Source: Mikania micrantha
Taxonomy: Eukaryota; Streptophyta; Magnoliopsida; Asterales; Asteraceae
Direction: 5' to 3'
DNA length: 64,000 nt
Assembly (NCBI GenBank): GCA_009363875.1
Contig: CM018683.1
Span: 60,714,981 to 60,778,980 of the forward strand
Shown: positions 10,906 through 23,174 of the stretch, one piece after another
Numbering within the stretch: the stretch's first letter is position 1
How the letters are laid out: each line of letters starts with the position of its first letter
Made by a program: the position numbers and the translations under genes
Notes under the pieces: model-generated
What the model was told of the DNA's origin: nothing
Seen by the model: the letters and a program-made list of their open reading frames with translations, nothing else
The model's database searches: none

Positions 10906-12230
10906 ACATAGTTTTACATTGTGACAAGTAACGACTTTTAAGCAAAACATGGAATGACCTCTAACTAGATCTGACATGCTTAAAGTATTTCACATGAATG
11001 TATGGCACCAATCACAATGTTCCCTCCACTTGGTTTATTTCTAGACTAGTCATGATGCACTAGTATATATGTGAACTCTCAAGAAAAAGTGAATGACCGT
11101 CATCATAAGCTTGTATTACAATTACACTTCCACCGAATTGCTAAAACCATACACAAATCAAGAGGACTTTATGGGTTGTAATGAGAGGCTCAGGTTATGG
11201 GTAGGTATAAGGAATTTGATAGTGATGAAAGAATAATGATAATCCAATAATATTGAACTACTAACAATCTCCCCTTACCTTGTACTACAACGACTCTTTT
11301 TATTGCTTCGTATTGAGTCATTTGATCTAATATTCTGCCTTTTTCTTTTCTTTTCTTTTTTTTTTTTTGACATGGACTTGATAACTTGGATTCCATCACT
11401 ACATTTGAAAAAATAGCTGAGCAACTTGTGGGTTATGAACTTAAGGCTCAACAAATAATTAGACTAAGGCTCAACATGGTTTCTAATGGTTGGGATTGAA
11501 ATTAGGGAAATCACAAGCAAGGCTAACAAAAACAAGGGTGAATCCTACTATCTCTATCATTTTTGTGCAAGTTCAAGCGTCCGATATCAACATGCATTGC
11601 AACACAAGTTCTAATTTGGTATACACTTTGGTTCCACTCAGAAACAACCAACAACTACAAGATGCTACAATAAAGGCTCAACTCTCACAAAAACGGTGGA
11701 TAAACAGTTGACGACGCAAAAACATTCATGTTACTTACAATCTAGCATGTCACCACTAATTAGTCATCATTCCATTTATGGTTTCTACAAAACAGTTGCC
11801 ACAACCACTATCATGCAACTTAAAGAATCAATTATGACCAAGAACCTAGACCAGCCATTAACGGGTCAAAAGTTGATTATTTACATTGAAAATTCAGATT
11901 TTCAAGCCCTTTGAGTTTACTTGGAGCAATTCGATTTTTTTTTCAAACTTTCATTTTTATTCATTTTCACCCCTTACATCCCCACACTTAATGTAACATT
12001 GACCCCAATGTTCAACCGTCAAGTCCATCGTCCCAAAAACGCAGTTGTTACTCAAAAGTGAGTTCATCCATTCCACTAAAATTACCCATTCTGAGTTTAC
12101 ATAATATCTAAGTTCACACACACAACCACATAATCTAAAAACACACAAGATTGAAAACAAAATTTCAACCGTTCAACATAGTAGATAGATAGAGCACATG
12201 GACCTGATCATAAGTATGATCAGAGAGTGC
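10906..12230 (-). other. Athila 3' noncoding region
   Basis: This continues the older minus-strand Athila after the nested insertion. Near 11976-11992 the minus strand reads AAGTGTGGGGATGTAAGG, a second polypurine run of the kind also duplicated in the plus-strand copy. The several 60-75 codon frames here overlap each other in different frames and show no domain. No host gene seen. Confidence 0.55.
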
Positions 12231-12338
12231 GGTAATCGTCTGGGTCATATGGTGGCCTTGGGATAGGATCCCCAAACCACTTCTGTACAACGCCTTTGCC
12301 TCTGTCTGTTGTGAACCAAGGTTGAATGGGTCAGATGA

Positions 12339-13898
12339 TCAACTTTGCTCCTGTGGTGTGGGTAATGGTGCCCACGATGAGGAATGTGTTTGTGGATATG
12401 GGTATTGAGCCACTGATCTGTCAACTTCCCTTGCTGTGCTCCAATCCACTGGCCTTGGATGCTTCCTGTAAGGCCTACCTGCAAAGTAATCCTCATAGTG
12501 GTGGATTTGTTCATTATCAGCAAATCGAGCATTAATTTCCTGCTGGGCAAAGTATGCATTGCTTCGTGCAATCAACTCCTGTCTTTCCGTGTGTTTCCTG
12601 TTCAGCTCATATTCCCTTGAATTTTGATCCCCATTTGGTTGTGCAATGGGTGGCCAATGATGAAAGTCTTTAGGCCTCATGGATTGCACAACGGTAGTCA
12701 GAATATCCTCCTCAAACTGGCTAGTATGGCCCCGTGTTCCTGCATCACTTACGCCAATATTTTCTGTCTCATCATTTTCTTCTTCTTCAGACTCCTCTTT
12801 TTCCTCCTCACTAGACTTTGCCATTGCTCCTGTTCTCAACCCTTTCAATGTTTGTTTCGTGATTTTGTCCTTCAAGATGTAGTACCGGTCAGTGGTGGTG
12901 TACTCCGAGTCATTCTTATCCAAATTACTTAAAGTAAACGTCTTATGCATCTTCCTCACATACGGTGTTTCATCATGGAGTTCCCCTTCTTGTCGCATCA
13001 TGCAGTGAGCAATCTGCAATGTGGCACCATCTTCCTCTCTCGACTCTCTCTACTAGCCCAAATGTTCAACATTACTAAGTGCCTCAATGAAAGTACTTCC
13101 TGTCCCGTGAGTAATGCATGAAGTACCCTTAACTCATAATGACGCACCTTCATCTTATCACCCATCCTGGGAATAACACTAGATCCTGCAATGATAGCCA
13201 ATATCTTGGGTAAGATGTTCAGATTTCTTCGAAGCGTATCACCTGTTGAACCATTTGTAAACAATTTCTGAATGATAGCAATACCCTCTTCACCACTTGG
13301 ACCTTTGTCAAACATTTGTTTATCTTGTGGATAAACATACATCCCAGCAGGTAACGAATCAAATTGCACTACCTGACGAATAGTGGCAAATGACATTGCT
13401 ACTTCAACACCTCCCACCATCCCTATAAGTTTCATTGTCGCTGGAGGGTTTGATCCCAAGTCCTTCCTTAATGTTGCCATCCATCCAATGGTTGCCTTCA
13501 TGGGAATCTTATCTTGACCTTCCTCATCTCGAAATGTTAAAGCGGCTTCCCAGTATGCCTAAAGCAATACATTCGGGCATTAATACCGTTCTTTCTGTGA
13601 CCATAGCCTCCTCCTTGCGTTTCAATTTGTTCATCTTTTCATGATATAGATCTTCTTGCCAAACTTCCGGTAAGGTGGACAAGTGCTCATCCTTTTGCCA
13701 TGTGGGTTTTGGGACGTGTTCCACATCCGTTTCCATTTGTCGTCTTTCTGCTGCTCCCATTTGTTGTGGTTGGTCATCATCACTGTCAGATTCATCAACA
13801 AGTAAGGTTCTTCTTTTCTTAGCAATGGACTTTTGTCGAGAGCTTGATCCTTGTTCAGCGGTTTGTTTGCCTTTTCCTTTCCTTAGTTGATTCCACAT
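12339..13898 (-). pseudogene. Athila third ORF (putative plant transposon protein domain), frameshifted
   Basis: Three overlapping minus-strand frames make one protein. The N-terminal part (13524-13898) is basic and acidic in blocks (KKRRTLLVDESDSDDD). The middle part (12998-13501) has the conserved core: IGMVGGVEVAMSFATIRQVV, FDSLPAGMYVYP, ILAIIAGSSVIPRMGDKM, VRHYELRVLHALLTGQEV and PHCRLLTA. The C-terminal part (12339-13019) has FTLSNLD and an E-rich stretch (SSEEEKEESEEEE). This protein occupies the env position of Athila elements; its biochemical role is unknown. Frame changes lie near 13555 and near 13015, so this copy is dead. It resembles a host ORF but its place downstream of Athila pol and its core motifs identify it. 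Confidence 0.75.
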
Positions 13899-14792
13899 AC
13901 TTCCTGCAAATAAAATTCATTATTAGATCTATGTGTGACTCACTACTCAACCACAAGCAGGCCCATCCCCACACTTGTGTTTTTACTATTTCCCATTTCC
14001 ATTTCACCAATTAACACATCAATGCATTAAAACATCATGTTATATCATTTGGCTTGCTTGTTTAACCTTAAACAATTTCATCCCATCAAGCTTTCCCATT
14101 TATCTAAATCCATATATTTTTCACATCAATCCATGCTTTCACTTAGTTTCCTGACAAGACAAGTATTTCCAAACATTATCACCCATTATTATTCGAAAAC
14201 ATGCAAGCCAAGTTTGTGCATCTTTGTCATTTTCATCATTTAAGCCTACCCTCATCAAATCACACTAGAAATAACACAAAGCAACAGGAATCCATACATT
14301 TATGTTGAATGATTGTAGAAATTAAAGAGAAATTGAAGCTTTGACTAGTAAGCAAGAAAACCCAAAATTTTCGGAATTTGGACCTCCGAAATCTTTCAAC
14401 CTGGTGGAAATATCACAAAACCGAGAGCATGTTTGTGTTCCCCATCAAAAATCACTCAAGTTAGACTCAAGAATCGTGCGATTTGGTGGACAAATGGTTA
14501 AGTTAGAGATGGTTGAAGATCTAGGGTTTTTGGAGGAGAGATTTGGGAGAGATGATGAAAATGGAGTTTGAGGGTAAGATGGGGTAAGGAAAATCCCAAA
14601 ATGGTGGTAGGTGGGTCGGATTTGAGGTCAAAAATGGAAAAAATGGGTCAATTCGGGTTTTTTTGGGTTAAAATTTGCGGAACCATGGCTGACTGACCCT
14701 AGGCGTATGATACGCTGGGCCCGCGTATGATACGCTAGGCCCGAGCGTATCATACACCGGGCGTATGGGAATGGGCGTTGAGCGTACCATAC
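13899..14792 (-). other. Athila pol-ORF3 spacer with GCGTATGATACGC palindromes
   Basis: Noncoding spacer of the minus-strand Athila. The last part (14698-14790) is a run of palindromic words: GGCGTATGATACGCTGGGCC, GCGTATGATACGCTAGG, GAGCGTATCATACACC, GGGCGTATGGG. It ends in GAGCGTACCATAC, whose mirror CGTATGGTACGCTC resumes at about 23185 on the far side of the inserted solo LTR. The 76-codon plus frame at 14341 shows no domain. Confidence 0.5.
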
Positions 14793-17273
14793 TGTCACAC
14801 CCCGAGACGGCGGGCTGGATCGACTTTCCCGTCGGGCGGAAAGTTCTCAGGGCGCGATATCGTTGTGATAATCGAAATGATCAGATTGTTTACATAGCAC
14901 ATGATAAATAAATGAGAAATACTAACACATCAATGATATAGAATTACAAGATAAATTACAATGTATCATTCATAATTTAATCAAGTAAATCTATCCCCAA
15001 AAGAATCAATGAGGTTATATCTTGTCACTGTACAAGATATACAAAAGATGATTCGCTGTATTGTCAATCAAAAGTATGCAACACCAAAAGTAGCTAGGCC
15101 TTCTAAAAGTCCACTAGCTATGACCCTGTAATCCTGGCGACTAAACATGTTCGTCACCTGAGAAAACATGCATTTAAACAAAGTAAACACTAGGTTGATG
15201 AGTTTATAAGTATGTTAATTGAAAACCTTGATTCATTCACATGCATAATCACGATGTATGTTCTGTTACTTGCATGTTGTTTGTTTCACCTGTTCACCCA
15301 AATGGCTTCTCAATAGTTATATTTACAAGCAATATATCATCCTAGTAGTGATGCTTATATATAGAGCATATGTAAGGGAACCAAGCCCTAGCCAACATCC
15401 CACCACATCACTACTAGAACTCCACACTACTTGCAATACAACTATTGATTTACATCTCAATTCCCACTTGTTCTTCTCATTGTTGATTACCTGTAATATC
15501 ATGTATGGAATAATATAATAATAGAGTTGTTGTCATCAAACCGAAGTATTGATAACTTTTATATGTATTAAGGATATTAGATTTATTTAATATGTTCCTT
15601 GTATTATTCTGTTGCTTGTGGGGTTAACTGTTGATACACTTTTAATCAATAAAAGTGTTAACTAACCACTTGTAATGTATTCTCAATGCAACGTATAGAG
15701 CCTAAAAGGAATCCATTGTGATCCTCACGTAATCAGATTACAATGCATCCGATTTACCTCTATCCCGCCGTGTGTTCTCAATGTAGTTAACAAAGTTGAA
15801 TAAGAACTTGTCTTATTACTTTATGTCAACCGATGTGAGAATGATATTGTTATCATGAAGGTACGTTATCATGATTATCATTCTAAAAGATCCATATGTT
15901 CACCATGTTGCCATTAAGCCGTGGTAAGAACTAGTCTTGCCACCCTTAATCCGCTCATGTGGTGGATGATAAATGCTCCATACTATCGCATAGTATGTTT
16001 TAAGTTGTAAACTAAGCATTATAAGTACTTGACTTATCACACTTGGTTAACTATAATGTTGAATGGTATTAAGAAGATGTATTATCTTCTGATCATTCAT
16101 GTGTTTTGTTGTGTCATCATGTTTCTCTGTAATTGTTCTCAATGTTTGATTATGTATGAATTATCCCAATGTTTGCTCATGTAAGAATAACTAAGTGTTG
16201 TAAGATAGAATCTTATAACTATGTTATTTAAATGTGTTGATGAATTATGAATATATATTATCATGTTCATCTGATTATCCCTGTCATATCATGATCATAC
16301 AAGCATGCATACAATGATAAGCGATAACAAACAATTTAATATTATCTAAATCAAAGTATAAGTAATATGTGAAACATTAAAACTCTTAAATAAATAAAAG
16401 TAAACATGTTTCTCAGCCCCGAGAGTTTAAAATCAATTAAGATTAAAGGAAAAGGGGCATATGAACTCACCTTATGTTTGAAGTGGTTGACTTAGCTTAA
16501 AAGAAGAATGCACGCGCTCTCGATTGAACTTGAGTTTGTTTTCACGATCCTATAGTGATTTCATGTTGTTGTAATTCATAAGTAGAATTCGTATGGATTT
16601 GTGCGCGTGTATGTGTTAGCCATACAAGTGGCTAACATTTGTAAGTCTCGGTCGTCATCCGGCCCTTGTTCAATCATCGTATCTTTTGGTAATACTTAGC
16701 CCAACTAGGTTAATATTAGTAGACTTGGTTATTGAGTTATGTTCAACTTGCTTTATTGTCCTAGCACTTAGGTTCTTGCATTAAAGAATAATAACCCTTA
16801 ATATTTTTATAACTAAATCTTGTATTATTATTTCATCCTTTATCGTATTTAAGAATTTCTTTGAAATGTTCTTCCTTACATTATTTTCCAAGTGTTTGTC
16901 CCCCAAATGGTTCCATGTGGTCGACCAATGGCCATGGGCCAATTGTTTGATTATGGGCCGAATTAATTTGGGCCAATCAATAGATGAGCCCGAGTCGTGA
17001 TATGTGAGCCGGATGAAAATAATTGGGCCGAATGTGTGGGCCTTGGGTCAAATAATCCCAATTCAATTGTGTATGTGTATGGGCCGATCCAATATGATAT
17101 GTGGGTTGAAACAATCACAATGGGCCGAAGGTTTGTATGTGGGCCGAGCAATATTCACATGGTACTGGGCCGAAACCAAAGACTTGGGCCAGTAGACTTG
17201 TTGTTTGACCTGGTGATTCACAAATGAACGACATGGCTGTGGTAATTGGCCGAGAAAGGTGGTGGTTCTGTGT

Positions 17274-17725
17274 ACCCCACGACCAGCGAACCTCCAACTT
17301 GCTACGAGTCCGGCGAACCTTAAGGTTCGTTACAGCTGAGGTTCGTCGTTGGGTCTGCAGGTTCAGCTTCACTAGGTGGGTTCGTAGGATAAGGGTTTGC
17401 ATGGAAGCTCACAGTGTCGGCCAAAGGTTCGGTCGTTGCATCATAGGTTCGCCGGAGTGGTTAAGTGTTTGATGACAAAGGGTTCGGCTGAAACAGTCAT
17501 AGGGTTCGCCCCATAAAATGGTTCGGCACTATGGTAGGTTCGTGACAATACCCTAGGGTTCGCTGCATGGCATTAGGGTTCGGCCATGATGGGGTTCGTT
17601 GCAACTAAGAAGGTTCGATAAAGGCATGGAGGTTCGTGGTCCATGAATGGTTCGGTGATATCCCAAGGTTCGGCTCATGCGTACACAGGTTCGTGAGACT
17701 CATAAAGGTTCGGCCCGCCTCCCAT
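17274..17725. repeat. GGTTCG word cluster in LTR-2
   Basis: The hexamer GGTTCG (often as AGGTTCG or GGGTTCGGC) appears roughly twenty times over 450 bp at 15-35 bp spacing, all in the same orientation, separated by unrelated sequence. Before it (16920-17200) the word GGGCC/GGGCCGA is similarly repeated. Overlapping ORFs in this island reflect base composition. The corresponding part of LTR-1 uses GGCCGAAT instead. Confidence 0.65.
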
Positions 17726-18245
17726 GGCCGATCACGAACCTGTACCTGCCCACCATTATCGACAGATCAAACCTCCTGTTGGGTTGTTCCACATTCGTGT
17801 TACATGCTCAGGGATTGACGAAGGTGTCAGGTTAAGGGGTTAGGGTTCTCGGTCGGCTAAGGGTGTGTGTGTATCCAAATCAAAGTGAAAACCCTCTTTT
17901 TCGTGGATTTTATTGCTTCATACCTCAAATTTGGCTGGACAAACGCGTAGATCTTGTACTTCCTTGTACAGAAAGTTGAGAGCTTCGCGTGGACACCAAG
18001 AACGCCCAAATCCATCAAGAAACGAGCAAGTTATCGCGATTTGAAGCATGGAAATTCTAGAGAGGGTGTGGGAATATGAGTTTAGAGAGAGAAAGGGCTG
18101 GTTGAAAATGAGAAAAATTGCCTCATTTGGTGCTTAAATACTCCGGGGTATTCGGGTTCGTTCCGGTTGCTCAGTTCGCTTTTTCGTTGCGTTTTCGGAA
18201 CGTAAAGCGTATTTCATTTGTAATAAATAAAAGATTAGTTATTTT

Positions 18246-18420
18246 TGTTATAAAAGTAGAAGAAACATGAGAGAAAACTTCCACTATATTCATACAATAT
18301 GATACATTATATAGTGATACAACGAGAAACTATAAAGTCACGTAACTCAAACATAATGTGTGAGAAGACGAATGGTTGGTAGTAATCATGTCTGTGATTA
18401 ATACTACTTAATACATAACA
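18246..18420 (-). repeat. 3' LTR of the copia element
   Basis: 175 bp, TGTTATAAAAG to AATACATAACA; directly followed by CTCCCCCTC, the complement of the polypurine tract. It differs from the other LTR at two positions (AAACTATAAAG versus AAACTGTAAAG, and TGTGAGAAGACG versus TGTGAAAAGACG). Confidence 0.9.
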
Positions 18421-19969
18421 CTCCCCCTCAGACATATTACTGTTTACCATACACTTATTAATAACATGCTTCAGGATGTATTAATTCGATACCTCAGGAT
18501 CGATTAAATAACTGATATCACTAGATCAATTATGTTGCCTTTTTAAAACCTTACTAAGAAAACCCAATGGGAAAAAACTTAGTTAAGAAAAAAGAGTACA
18601 ATGTGTATAATGCTCCCCTCCTCAATTTAGTAAATACCTTTTAATCTATGAAGATTAATTCGATCTTCTATGATATTTTCTTGAAGCTGCTTCTTGGTAA
18701 AAACTTTGTAAATAGACGAGCTAGATTTTCACTTGATATGATCTAGCAAACATCGACTACATTATCCTTTTGTAAACTTAAAGAATTTGGTGAAATATAC
18801 ATGGTTATGTCACCCTTGATATAACGTGCTTTAATATGAGCTATGCTAGCAATATTGTCTTTATAAATAATTGTAGGGCTTTTCTTAATCTCTTCCAAGT
18901 CACATGCTTCTTCTATATTTGATTAATCACCGATCTCAATATCACACATTTTCAACTAACATTATATAATTCTATAATGTTAGCATAATTTGATGAAATT
19001 GTTGTAAGTTTTTGCATTGTCGATCTCCAAGATATTGTCGTCCCACCATATGTGAATACATAACCTCTTTGAGACTTTCTTTGTGTTGGGTTCAGACTGT
19101 ATCTTGCTAACTCGTGCACCGCAAATGCAATATCAAGTATCGTAAGGATATTAATTGAACCCCAAAATATGAAATATGATGTTGTCTTATCAAAAACCTT
19201 TGCTAAGAAAACCTAGTTTAATAAAACATAGCCAATGCAGTTCACATTTTCTCCCCCTGAGATATATTATTGTTTCTTTTACACCATTAATAACAATATA
19301 CTTCAAGATGTTGTTAAACTTGTAACTAGGGATCTATAATATAAACTGATACTACTGGATCAGTTATGTTGTCTTGTAATATTTTCGAGACACCTTAGTC
19401 ATCAATCACAATTAAGTATGGTACTTCCGGACCAATTACATTTTCACCCTCTTTTTGGGGCAGTAAGGATCTATTGATATGTCTAACGATCGAAAAACTA
19501 TGTGTTTTGCAAATAAACTTTGTCCATATAAAAATGAGTTAACATATTTTGGATATAGTTTGATTGATGAACATATATATATATATATATATATATACAA
19601 TTATGTATATACCTGAAATGCAGATCAAGTAATTTCAACTTGTGTCATTTCTTTCAAAAAATTCTCTCTAAAGGCTTCTACAGAGTCTCTAATTATTTAC
19701 AGATTCGAGATACCAATTCTAATGTTTCAAGCATTTTTAGGGATTTCATGTAGATGTCACTTTAAATGTCCCCTACAAAATATTTATGACAACCTTTTTA
19801 TATTTTATCTGAGGTATATCTGAGATTGCGAGGCTAGGAATAATCATGGGGTTATTACATCTGCAACAAGGGAATATATTTACTCATAATCAACTACTGG
19901 GATTTGAGAAATAAAAAAAACCCTTTGTGTTGCAATTCATTCCTTACATCACGCACTCTAACTGTTTAC

Positions 19970-20115
19970 GTTTCTTTTTAATCTAAAGACACCCATTTGT
20001 AAACTACTAGTTTGACGTCTATGGGTGTTCGAACTACAGGTCCGAAAACGTTTCGCTTTTCAAGTGAATCTAACTCAGCCTTCAAGGCGATTTGCAATTT
20101 ATGTCAATCATTGAT
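19970..20115 (-). pseudogene. copia reverse transcriptase N-terminal fragment
   Basis: Read on the minus strand: ALKAELDSLEKRNVFGPVV, then RTPIDVKLVVYKWVSLD followed by a stop. This is the conserved entry to the copia RT domain (E-DSL--NxTWxLV--P---KP-GYKWVF). Beyond it the palm with the YVDD motif cannot be followed in one frame. It lies between the integrase remnant at about 21000 and the 3' LTR, as expected for copia gene order. Confidence 0.7.
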
Positions 20116-20284
20116 ATATATGCACTCTTTTAGAGTTTTACCTACGTAATCTTTTTCACTGATTACATTCTTTGATATAGCATATGCAAATATTTCATTA
20201 ACACGTGTTTCATTTAGGTTTAAAATTGTACCATTTTATACAATATTGAGATCTCATATATGTTTAGTACCGAGTTTCTTCTAG

Positions 20285-20720
20285 AACTCCATTATCCACT
20301 TCTGGGGTTTTATTAATCTCTTCAAGATTTATAATGATAACCTCTTATATAGTTTTACCAATATCTTTTAGGATTTTACCGATAACCTCTTCTGGAGTAA
20401 TGTTAATCTCTTGTGGGATTTTTACTAATAGCATCTTCTAGAGTTAGGTTAATCTCTTCTAGGATTTTACCGACAACAAATTCTCGAATAATGTTAATCT
20501 CTTCTGGGATTTTGTCGATCAACCTCTTCTAGAGTTTCGTTAATCTCTTCTGGGATTTTACCGATAAAAAATTCTCGAATAATGTTAATCTCTTTTGGGA
20601 TTTTGTCGATCAACCTCTCCTAGAGTTTCGTTAATCTCTTCTGGGATTTTATCAATCAACTTCTCCTAGGGTCTTATTATTCACCACTTCAGGAATTTTA
20701 TCGATAACCTCTTCTTGAGT
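20285..20720 (-). repeat. coding-type tandem repeat (PEEIN units) in copia polyprotein linker
   Basis: Plus-strand units such as GTTAATCTCTTCTGGGATTT and TACCGATAACCTCTTC recur about nine times in 435 bp with a period of roughly 45-50 bp. On the minus strand they translate to acidic units of the type GKIPEEIN and ETLEEVI. The position, between integrase and RT, is the variable linker of copia polyproteins. The repeat has accumulated indels, so the frame is no longer continuous. Confidence 0.65.
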
Positions 20721-21538
20721 TTTGCATGCTTTCTTTGTAGGGTAATCTTTTTATGATTACATTAATTTAAACAAATGAATTTGATACCAGTATTTGTGAC
20801 TTTGTCACTTTGTTTGTGTTTGTGCATGCATCTAGTAATTCATATATTGGATTTGTGATTTTCATCGACCACTTCGAGGGTCGATATTTGATAGTGATGA
20901 TACATTCTATTATTTTCATGTTTTACCAGTCTTTCATTATTCATTCTCCCCCTAAAGACTGAGAATATATTGTGTTTGAAATTTGTCTAATTTTGGCATG
21001 GTAGTATTTGTACATTAACCGCATAACCAAATACACTTACATGTGAGACACAATTTGTTCTCTTCTAGAGATTAGTTACAATGGGGAGTATTTATGAGCT
21101 GTCATTTGTTTGTTTGATCGGTTCAACGATACATAAAATGGCATACTCTTGGGTCGAAGATAGTAATTTCACTATCATAAAAAGCGGTCTAACAATTAAT
21201 TGTAACCGTTTATTAATGATTCAACCAAATCATTGCATGTGTGAACACAAGCTATCTACCAGATGTTCAACATTTATCTAAATAGACATATAATAGTTGT
21301 TAAAAGACGGATTCATTTTTACTATGGATTCATCTTGATAAAGAGTGCCATTTAAAAAAAAACACTTATTTGATGTTAGGAAAGATGCTAAATTTAAGTA
21401 GCTGAAAAACTTGCATGCATCCACATGAAAATGCAACTTTTGAGACCATAAAATATTTGCATGGTCTGTGGAGAAGATGTTCACATACATCCATTGAAAT
21501 CTTTTTAAAAACAATAGAGAGTTGTTAAAGGCTTAGAT

Positions 21539-21539
<1 letters not shown>

Positions 21540-21582
<43 letters not shown>
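21540..21582. repeat. (AT)n microsatellite
   Basis: Uninterrupted AT dinucleotide run of about 42 bp within the copia element; a shorter one occurs at about 19578-19597. Confidence 0.95.
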
Positions 21583-21590
<8 letters not shown>

Positions 21591-22317
21591 TTCAATGTGA
21601 TTTTTTTTTTCTTTCGGTCAAACATATATTTATGTTACAAAACTTTTGATTTGATTTGATCTAATCATTTATATTTTACTTTAACCCTTTAATATAAACA
21701 AGTTATGTAATTTCATAAATATCATTCTAGTTTGTCTTTAATACACCAAAGATTTTTCGTAAAAAAAAACTTGATAATTTGTTCATATCTGTTTTAAAGT
21801 TTTTCTTTCTAGCAAATGAATTCTCATTTAAACTGGACTATAAAACGAAATGCAATTATTGTGGGACATCATGCATATACAACTTTTTCAAGAACTGAAA
21901 CAGAAATAATGCAATATCAAAGAGAGAATCAACCGGCAGAGATGAGATCGCAACGGTCGGTCTAAAGGCCAAATCGGTTCATGGTGTTTGATAAAAATTA
22001 TGATCTTTGACATTTATATCAAATAGAACGTAATCAAAACTTTATTGTAAAGAATAGTGATCAGATTTGTACCTTTGAGAATTGTTGGAGGATGGCCATG
22101 AGAACATATATGATAGACAAGAAGTTGAACCACATGTGCTTAAAGGAGCAATAAAATATATAACCGTGAAGAAAACCTTGAATCATTCATTCCATCGTGA
22201 TGGTGTTTTGACCAGAAGCAACAATAGTCTTTGAATGAAACAATGGTGGTTGTCAAACACTATGGCGGCTGGTAGCAACAAATTGAGAGATCAAGAGAGT
22301 CGATCGTGCTGATAACG

Positions 22318-22492
22318 TGTTATAAAAGTAGAAGAAACATGAGAGAAAACTTCCACTATATTCATACAATATGATACATTATATAGTGATACAACGAGAA
22401 ACTGTAAAGTCACGTAACTCAAACATAATGTGTGAAAAGACGAATGGTTGGTAGTAATCATGTCTGTGATTAATACTACTTAATACATAACA
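22318..22492 (-). repeat. 5' LTR of the copia element
   Basis: 175 bp, same ends as the copy at 18246; flanked outside by ATTTT and inside by the primer-binding site CGTGCTGATA (plus-strand view, 22305-22314). Confidence 0.9.
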
Positions 22493-23174
22493 ATTTTAAT
22501 TATTTTGATGAGTTTCAAAATTGTAAAACGTTATTTATTAAATTTTATTAATTTATTTTCGTTCGCGTCGTGTTTCGTTTTCGTTTCGTCAGATCACGTC
22601 ACCATCGCGCGTATTCGTTCGAATCGTCATTCGAACGGACACGTCAATGGTTTGGCTTTCTGACTTTTGTTTTCTACTCCCCAGTCATCGTTTCAGAACG
22701 TTAAACTCACAGATATGTTTGTGTGAATCGTCACCCACACACACTGTCAGTTCGTTATTATGAAACAACACTGCAATATTGTTTTAAATTGTATTTCCTC
22801 ACTGTCGGACTCAACTAACATCCTGTTATCACATTGTTTTCATACTGGTTTGTCGGCCTTCTGATTCCTGTCATCTATGGATATCAGATCGCAACCGACT
22901 TGTTCTTGTTATTTGTTTGCACACTGTTGTTTCTCATGTTTAGTTGTGTTAACTGTACTTAGGTTTTCACCTAAACACTAACAACTATTGTTTATAATGT
23001 GTGTTGTACTTACGGAATTTAAGTTTACACAAAAATACGTACAACTGTTTCTTGTATTTTGAATATTGTTAATACAAGTACTGTTCACAATCATGTATTT
23101 ACACATAGTTGCTGTTGAAAGTACACATACCGTACGGACTTGCCGGCCGGTCAGGCACTAGTTGTCACACATAC

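Larger units (their letters stand above)
18246..22492 (-). mobile_element. Ty1/copia retrotransposon, coding region decayed
   Basis: Two 175-bp direct LTRs (TGTTATAAAAG...TACATAACA) bound a 3.9-kb interior, with a perfect target duplication ATTTT at 18241-18245 and 22493-22497. Inside the right LTR, the minus strand reads TATCAGCACGATC (primer-binding site, 22305-22314 as its core), the half-tRNA-Met type common in plant copia. Inside the left LTR, the minus strand reads GAGGGGGAG (polypurine tract). Minus-strand fragments of integrase (FGYAVNVQI near 21020) and RT (near 20050) fix lineage and direction. I counted only two differences between the LTRs, yet no long ORF survives. Confidence 0.9.
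14793..23169 (-). mobile_element. solo LTR of a Ty3/gypsy element (LTR-2), with nested copia
   Basis: It starts TGTCACACCCCGAG and ends GTTGTCACA, flanked by a perfect 5-bp duplication CATAC (14788-14792 and 23170-23174). Removing the nested copia (18246-22492 plus its duplicated 5 bp) leaves about 4.1 kb of LTR. The start matches LTR-1 at 1383. There is no coding region of its own. The orientation is inferred as minus: on that strand a TATTTAAG box (18133-18140) lies just after a TTCG-rich word cluster (18147-18200). A transcribed-side GGTTCG cluster lies at 17274-17725. Confidence 0.85.

Noticed and set aside
12339..13019. 226-codon minus-strand ORF as a novel host gene
   Set aside because: It continues the Athila ORF3 frame (FTLSNLD after PHCRLLTA) and sits in the right place between pol and the 3' LTR.
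1383..23169. LTR-1 and LTR-2 as the two ends of one giant retroelement
   Set aside because: Each has its own different perfect target duplication (GTAAC and CATAC) and their interiors are not near-identical, so they are separate solo LTRs.
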